DNA from: Neocallimastix lanati (nom. inval.)
Lineage: Eukaryota > Neocallimastigomycota > Neocallimastigomycetes > Neocallimastigales > Neocallimastigaceae
Reading direction: 5' to 3'
Length of the DNA stretch: 57,500 nucleotides
Assembly: GCA_016946835.1 (NCBI GenBank)
Contig: JACVTC010000030.1
Span: 595,001-652,500, forward strand
Each line of letters starts with the position of its first letter. Position 1 is the stretch's first letter. A program made the position numbers and the translations under genes. A model generated the notes under the pieces. It was given only the letters and a program-made list of their open reading frames with translations, did no database searches and was not told the DNA's origin. Below are positions 50,290-57,500 of this stretch, piece after piece.

Positions 50290-52819
50290 TTTTTTTTTTT
50301 TTATTATATTATATTATATTATATATGTTGTATTGATATAGGTATTGGATTTATTGGTAAATTGATAAAGAGAATAGTTGACAAAAAAGAATTTGAAAGT
50401 TTTATGACTATTAAATAATAATAATAATAATATTAATAAAAAAAAAAAAAAAAAAAAAGTATTTTTTATATCTATTACTGAAAACTTTAATTATTTCAAT
50501 TTATTTTAACAAGAAAAATTTATAATTGATATCCAAATAAAAACAATATTTTAATGACTGCTTTATATATTATTGGTATAATATGTTTTTTATTCTTAAT
50601 TTTAAATTAAAAAACTGTTTATTCTTTTTTTTTTTTTTTTTTTTTTTTTTTGCTTAATATTTTATCTAGATAAATGAAAAACTCTAAAAAATAATAATTT
50701 TTTTAATAATAAAAAAAAAAAAAAAAAAAAAAGTTAGTAATATATTTTTAATTATTAATAAATATATATGTAAAATAAAATTGATTCTCAAGAAGTATTA
50801 GAATACAGAAAAAATATAAGTTATAAATGAAAAATAAAAAAATCTAAACTAAATTATATTTAAAGTTATTATTAAATGAATAACTAATTTAATTGCTTAA
50901 TAATTAATATATAGTTCAAATAACACATTATATATATATATTTTAACATTTTTTATTATTTATTATTAATTATTTATAAGGTAAAAAAAAGAGGGAAATA
51001 ATAATTAAATTTTGTTTTTACTTTTTTATAAAAAATAATAATTATAATAATTAATTAATTAATTAATTAATTTGAATTATTACATTAAAAAAAGACTTCA
51101 CTGAATAAATAATTTATGAATTAAATTGTATATTTATTTATTTATCCTTTTATTTTATTTTATTTTGTTTTTAAAATGCTGAATTTAAACAATATTTTTT
51201 TTTTTTTTTAATAATTTGAATTTACATAATTGAAATTTCAAGTTTTTTTTTTATTGTTTTATAAAAAAAAAAAATAATTCTTTTCTTTACAAATTATAAC
51301 AGTAAAGTAATTTAAAATAAATATATTATGTATAGTTCATGTTGTTTTAATTATAATGATTATCATTAATATTTAATTTCCTTTTTTTACTTTTATTATT
51401 ATTACATAAAATAATTTAATTTTACAAATTGAAATGATTGTAAATTAAAATAATGTCATTATTATTTACTTCAACATTAAAAATTTAAAATAAAAAAAAA
51501 ATTAAAAAATTAAAAAAAGAAAAATAAAAAAAAAAAAAAGCAATATAATAGAAATATATTCCAATATATGTGTGTTATATTAAATTAAATATTTAAATAA
51601 AATTAAAAAAAAAATCAAATTTGATTTATAAATATATGAAATATAATGAAATATTTTATATATATAAAAAAAAAACAATTTTATAAATAAAATGAGAAAA
51701 AAAAAATAAATGAATAAATGACATAAAAATAAAATAATGTAAAATAAAAACTATGTTAAATTAAATGAATGAAAAATTAATAATTAAATAATGATTAACG
51801 AATATGAAATAAAATAATAATAAAAAAACATTATATGATATTAATAAAATACATATTAACTAAATAAATAGAAATATAAAAATTACATTATATATTTTAT
51901 GATATTATTCCATGATGACTATTAATTCAATTTGTTTTATATTCATTTTATTAAAATATTTTATGTAAATATATATTTTAATATTTTATGTAAATATATA
52001 AAATAAAAATAAAAAAAAAATTTTTTTTTTATTTTAATTTTTATTTTATTGTCTCTTCTTAATTTCTATATTATAAATAAGAATAAATATTATGATACAA
52101 CAGAACAAGAAAAAAAAAAGATGATGATGTTAACCTGGATAATAAATATTAAATAATAATAATTAATATTAAATATATAGATTTAAAATTTTCTTTAATA
52201 ATTAATAAAACAATATATATAAAAATATAATTAAAAAAAAAAATTTTTTTTAATATATTTTATATTTAATTAAAAAAAATTTTTTTAAAATTTTAAAATA
52301 TTTCAATTTAAAAATAATATATTACATATATATATTTGTTTATATTGAATATTGAAATATTTGAATTTTATTGGTTGAATCTATGGACAATGAAGAAATA
52401 ACTTGTCCTGTAAAAAAGGGATGAAATTTTAAAAAAATTTATTTATAAGTCATGTGAAACATATATATATGTAAAATCAATAATTCTATAATTATAATAA
52501 GAATTATAATTTTATTTATTTATTTATTTTTAAAAATAATAAAATGTTAAAAACACGTGTTATTATTATAAATATATGTTACTTTTAATATTTATTCTTT
52601 CATTATTTATGATTATTATTATTACTATTACTATTAAATAGTTATTTTATTATTAAACAGTTATTTTATTATTAAACAATTATTTCATTATTAAATAGTT
52701 ATTATTATTATTAAATAGTTATTTTATTATTATTATTAAATAGTTATTATTTTTAAATAATTATTATTAAATAGACATTTTATTATTATTTTTATTATTA
52801 TTAAATATCAATTTATTAC

Positions 52820-52853
<34 letters not shown>

Positions 52854-52893
52854 TTTATTAAATAGTCATTTATTATTATTATTATTATTAAAT
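50290..52893. other. Intergenic AT-rich region upstream of CDC45
   Basis: No gene is supported over 2.6 kb. It contains A and T runs (50434-50458, 50625-50651, 50710-50732) and, from about 52610 onward, ATT repeats broken by AAATAGTT or AAACAGTT every 18-40 bp, leading into the copia remnant. A short open stretch near 52383 (MDNEEITCPVKK) has no further support. Confidence 0.5.
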
Positions 52894-52959
52894 ATGATTT
52901 TATTATTATTATATAGTCATTTTATTATTATTATTATTATTATTAAATTATTAAATTTG

Positions 52960-53560
52960 TATACCATTGGATCTAATGTTATCAAAAGCGTCGAAAAAAA
53001 TCTTAATTATGATATTAATAGCACCTATAATTTTAATTTTAATTATATTAATAATTATAATGATAGTTATAATTACACAACTCCATATGACAATAATGAA
53101 TCAGTTTGGATATATGATTCCGACGCAGTTGTACACATTACTAATGATAGAAGTTTATTAACAAACTTTAAAAAATACATAAGCAATTTAACTTGTGCTA
53201 ACAATTCTGAAATGGAATTAGAAGGATTTGGCATGACATGTACAGAGGCTCTATTAACTGTTATAACATTACTTTAAATAAAATTTTCTATTTAAAACAT
53301 TCAAATAATAATTTGATTAGCAAGAATTCAATTTGCCTATATGGAATTAATTTTAATTACTAAACTTATTATCTATGAACCACACCTCATCATTACAGAC
53401 AATGATTATAATATTATTAATACTTATAGATTAATTGGTAAACGTGATATATTCAGAATTAAAATAAATAATAAATATAATAATTTAATTATGAACATTG
53501 AGGACAATAATCTCTGGCATAGAAGACTTGGTCATTTTAAAATACAAAATTTTTACATTA
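52960..53560 (+). pseudogene. Ty1/copia retrotransposon pol remnant
   Basis: Conceptual translation gives the retropepsin region (WIYDSDAVVHITNDRSLLTN at 53107-53166; family WxxDSGAxxH) and, after about 400 nt with frameshifts and stops, the gag-pre-integrase signature LWHRRLGH (53512-53535). Between them FYLKHSNNNLIS resembles the linking segment of copia polyproteins. The catalytic triad reads Asp-Ser-Asp instead of Asp-Ser-Gly. No integrase catalytic core, reverse transcriptase or long terminal repeats are visible, so this is a short dead fragment. Confidence 0.8.
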
Positions 53561-53709
53561 TAATTTTAATCCATTTGTGTTTATTTCTATATCTAATAAC
53601 TATTATTATTATTTTCAACGTTATTATAAAAAATATTATTATTGATGTTTCTGTAATTATTGTTACAATTTATATTATTTATTGTATATTATTTATTATT
53701 AATTTATAA

Positions 53710-55149
53710 CATAAAATGATATATGAAAAACCTTTTTATGATTTTCTAAAGCATTTAAATATTATTTTTATTAATTCATTTATATATATATATTTGCAAA
53801 TAATAATATTTATTATTTATAATTTTAATTGTCATTATTAATATTTTTATTATTATTAATGACAATTCCTTTTATAATTCTTACTTTTCTTACTATACTG
53901 TTTATATTATTATTCATTTTATTTATTATTTATCAATTAATTTATATATTTATTTATTCATCTGATAATTTTCAATTGGAGAAATGATATTTGGATATTT
54001 GGTGAAATGAAAAATTTTTTAATACGCCACATATTTTCAAAAATTTGGAGAAATGAAAATTGACGAAATGCCCCACTCCTAAATAATCTATATGTTTTAA
54101 TTTAAATTAACTAATAATAATTAATAAAATTCAATTAAATATACATATATGTAAATAAAATAATAAAAAAATAAACCTAGTGAATATAAAACAATATTCG
54201 ATTGAAAGTATACATAAATAATTAATTATAAATTAGTAATTAAACTTTATATAAATAATAAAAAATAATATATAAAATACATTATTATTTTTTAAATATT
54301 TTATACTTTCAAAATCATTTATTAATAAAAAAAAAAAAAAAAAAAAAAATCCCTTAAAGTGATTTTAATAATTAATAGTTATTAAGAACTTTTTATATCA
54401 ATAGAATAATTTTTATTTAGAATATTATTATTCTCCATGTTTAAAAATTATTTATATATAATGGATGTTGCTACGATTCTATATTTTTATTAATAAAGCA
54501 TAATCAAAGAAAATTATTATATTTTCATTAATATATTGTTTAATATTTTTCTAGTATTTTAGATATTTCTAAATAGGTGAAATTATTTTAATATAAAGAA
54601 ACAAATTGTTCTATCAAAATTTTTCTATTAATTGAAAATTTTTTTTTGGATCGTATATTCTGTATTTTGAATAATGGTGACGTGACACAGTTTTTTTAAT
54701 TTAAGAATTAGAAAATTTGCTTTTTAAATTTTATAAAAAAAATTTTTTATTTATCTGATTCCCCACATATAGTTTTGTGGAAATGTTTTGATGTGTGAAG
54801 ATATATTAACCACCATTCCTAATCCAATAATCCAATATCAATCAAATTTTCATATATTCTAATTTTCAACTCTTTGCGAGTTTTTGATTTTGACATTCGG
54901 AAAATACACCATATATAATTGTTATATAATTAAATAATAAATAATTTTTTTTTTTTTTTTTTTATTTAACTCTTTAATTTAATAGAAATAATGGATAACT
55001 TTTTTATTTTTTCTTAATTTTATTTATATAAATAAATAACTTTAATAAAAATATTATACTTTAACTAATATGATAAATATCTTAATGAAAAATATTTATT
55101 AGTATTAATATATGTTTATTTATGTCAAAAAAAAAAAAAAAAAAAAAAA
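53710..55149. other. Intergenic region between two retroelement remnants
   Basis: No gene is seen. A mixed-composition patch (54640-54910) and imperfect GGAGAAATGA/GGTGAAATGA copies (53978-54075) are probably old transposon or duplicated sequence but have no recognisable protein. Confidence 0.4.
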
Positions 55150-56296
55150 GGAAACATTATTGATATTGTCTTGTTGGTCCATATAAAATCTTCTTTTAAA
55201 AAGATCTTTTTAATAAAGCTCATGATTGGGGTATCAAAAATGAATGTGATATCTTTGGAATCAGTAAATAACTATTGTTAAACCAATGAAACTTTTTAGC
55301 ATCAAGATATTATGAAAATCCTACATTCAAGCTTGACATGAACTTTCTATAGAGCATAAAAATTATACATATCTTGGAATACCATTTGAAGAATCATTGG
55401 ATATAGCATCAATTATTGTTGGGATGAAGAGTAAAATAATATATACAGCATACTCTTTCTTTGGATTTTTAACCAAAAGAAATATACCTCTCTACTTTTA
55501 GATTCGTATCATAATTTTTCCTTATCTTTTATTCAGTTCTTTACTATGTACTAAAAGCATTTCTTTTCATTTGATTATTTACTAGGATCAAATAAAAAAA
55601 AAAAAAAAAAAAAAAAAGATTTTAATCAAAGATTTGTTTTGAAGTTTTGAGTTTAAAAATAAGATCTTCAATACTATTATTTACATTATGTCTAAGGAAT
55701 TATTTATGATTCCTGACTCAATGTTTTTAAAAAAGTGGAAAGAGCCTTCTTATATCATATGTTTTTTATATAGTCAAAGTATTCCAACATTTTTTCATTA
55801 TTTCTAGAAGAAAAATACAGGTAGATTAACCGTATTCAAACATATTAATAAATTCCTTGGGAAAATACGAAAAGATTTATTTGGAAATTGTTCATTATAT
55901 AGGTAATCCTAACATCGAATCCATTAAATACGAGAAGTTTAAATTTAGTTTAAAAAAATTATTCAAAGTCAATCTCTAAAATATTCATAATTTTTTCTTG
56001 GATATTTCTTGATAGACTTTGAATAAAATACGGATTCAAATTTGATGTGAAATCTTAACACTAAAAAACAAATTGGTTATCAGAAAATTGCCCAACATGC
56101 TGCTCTTATTGAGGTGAAATAAACAATATACCTGGCATTACATATTTGATACTTTTATTCTAGATTTGAAAAATTCAGGCAACAATTCATTCAATCTGTT
56201 GATGAAATTTATGTTAATTTTTCTTTAATTGTTCATGAGAAATCATATAAAAACAAAAATATTTCAATTTTAATAATAATATGAAAAATAAAAGAT

Positions 56297-56351
<55 letters not shown>
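55150..56351 (+). pseudogene. LINE-type reverse transcriptase remnant
   Basis: Fragments in changing frames follow the order of a non-LTR retrotransposon ORF2. DIVLLVHIKSSFKKI at the start resembles the strand after the catalytic YADD. AHDWGIKNECDIFGISK follows, then NYTYLGIPFEESL (the common YLGxP element of the RT thumb), the FFGFLTKRNIPL segment, a KELFMIP ... FLKKWKE segment, and finally NCPTCCSYWGE near 56088, resembling the C-terminal CPxC zinc motif. Several stops and shifts break it, and the palm and endonuclease domains are absent, so it is 5'-truncated and dead. A 51-nt A run (56301-56351) follows the last coding trace and may be the original poly(A) tail, though such runs are common here. 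Confidence 0.75.
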
Positions 56352-56359
<8 letters not shown>

Positions 56360-57360
56360 AAGGATTATATTAATATTCATAATAATATTAATATATATAT
56401 ATAATTACGAAATTGAAAGAAAAAAATTATATATATATAATAATAATAGAAGACATGAAATATCAAATCAAAGTCAGATATATGTTATTTAAAAGTTTCA
56501 TATTTATCATGAAGTGGAGTGTATTATGCCCTAAAAGGAAAACATTGTATGAAAAAACTGATTGTTAAGATTAATAAAATAATTTTGAATTTTTAATAAA
56601 TCTAAATAAGAATTCTGATTTCTTATGAATTCCTTTTTTGAATCCTTTTTCAAATCTTTTCTTTTTTTTTTTCATAAATATATATATATATATAGTTCTT
56701 AAAGTTTTATATTGTAATTACTAATAATTTAAAAAAAATTAATTCTTCTTGGACATTATTGTTAATTATTGTTAATAGTATAATAGAATAGTACAACGTT
56801 TGAAATTTCTAAAATTGAATTACTAGTAATATAAATTACCCTTACTGTTACTATATCAAAAAATTAAATAATTAATATTCTAAAAATTAAAACTAACTGT
56901 TTTTGAATGGAATCCATTCACATATATATATATATATATATTTAGTTTAAAAAGATATTTCTAAATTTTTAATAAATTATTTTAGATTTTTAATATTAAT
57001 ATACAAATTTCATATGTATTTTTCATAATAGAAATTCTAGTTTTATATAAAATTTTTTTTAATGAATCCCTTTTACAAACTCTTTTTTTCATTTTTTATC
57101 ATTTTTATTTTTGATAAAGGTAATTCAATTAATAAATAATATAATTTGCATATAAAATAATTGAACTTTTAATAATAATAATAATGATAAAAATAATATC
57201 ATTTTATATCGTATTTATATTATTGTTAATATTAATATTAAAAAAAATTATAAACTCGATTTAAAAATAATACCAGTAATAATAATAAAATAATATTTAT
57301 ACTATTACTAATAATAATAAAAAGACTATATGTTTAGTAATAGGAAAATATCATATAAAC

Positions 57361-57412
<52 letters not shown>

Positions 57413-57500
57413 TTTTATTTTTAATCATAATTAAAGATTATATATTTTAATATTAATGAAATGACAATAATGAAATTACATTATTAAAAGAATGTATTTA
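56352..57500. other. AT-rich region to window end
   Basis: No gene is supported. It contains TA repeats (56680-56693, 56922-56941) and an AAT microsatellite (about 57361-57410). Confidence 0.5.

Noticed and set aside
52383-52425. MDNEEITCPVKK frame as the start of the copia gag
   Set aside because: Only 13 codons, with 500 bp of repeat before the next copia trace; it cannot be tied to the element.
1-57500. Dictyostelium as source (AT-rich, Asn repeats, coronin)
   Set aside because: Intron density, the Vfa1-family gene (known to me from fungi) and fungal-type coronin and Syf2 sequence fit an anaerobic gut fungus better.

Overview
This window looks like nuclear DNA of an anaerobic gut fungus (Neocallimastigomycota), close to a Piromyces/Neocallimastix/Anaeromyces type. 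The reasons are extreme AT richness between genes, A or T runs of up to about 50, genes cut by many short AT-only introns (mostly GTAAAT-like donors, TAG or AAG acceptors), Asn-rich low-complexity proteins, and fungal-type coronin, Vfa1, Syf2 and Cdc45 sequences. Genus assignment is inference. I rebuilt the gene models by hand, joining exons across splice sites and checking that each junction keeps frame and restores a conserved motif.

Left part (1-12.3 kb): two same-strand copies of a Cof-type HAD phosphatase (287 and 290 aa) have the same three-exon layout (49, 486 and about 330 nt). The first intron in both splits the codon of the nucleophile Asp. Between them lies a 4.6-kb tandem array of 16 units, about 250 or 330 bp long, each carrying two or three short perfect inverted repeats.

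Middle (12.3-27.2 kb): an intron-containing tRNA-Ile(UAU); a VFA1-like gene (Vps4-associated protein); on the other strand an inositol polyphosphate 5-phosphatase with a C-terminal membrane tail; a tRNA-like element; a heavily mutated, intron-retaining SYF2 splicing-factor pseudogene; and an eight-exon coronin gene.

Right-centre (29.7-50.3 kb): two large genes in tandem on the plus strand. The first encodes a 2159-aa coiled-coil protein with 21-residue repeats and Asn-Thr/poly-Asn tracts. The second encodes a 1343-aa protein whose first coiled coil carries a CC1-box-like motif (LAAVIGQCLLE) of the kind found in dynein-dynactin adaptors of the TRAK/HAP1, BICD and Spindly types. This is the best candidate here for something undescribed. 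On the minus strand follows a complete ten-exon CDC45 replication gene (756 aa).

Right end (50.3-57.5 kb): no intact gene. It holds a broken Ty1/copia fragment (protease and gag-pre-integrase motifs) and a broken LINE reverse-transcriptase fragment, in AT-rich sequence full of ATT microsatellites. The genes do not form one pathway. Coronin (actin), the candidate dynein adaptor and the large coiled-coil protein are neighbours with possible cytoskeletal roles, but that link is only inference.
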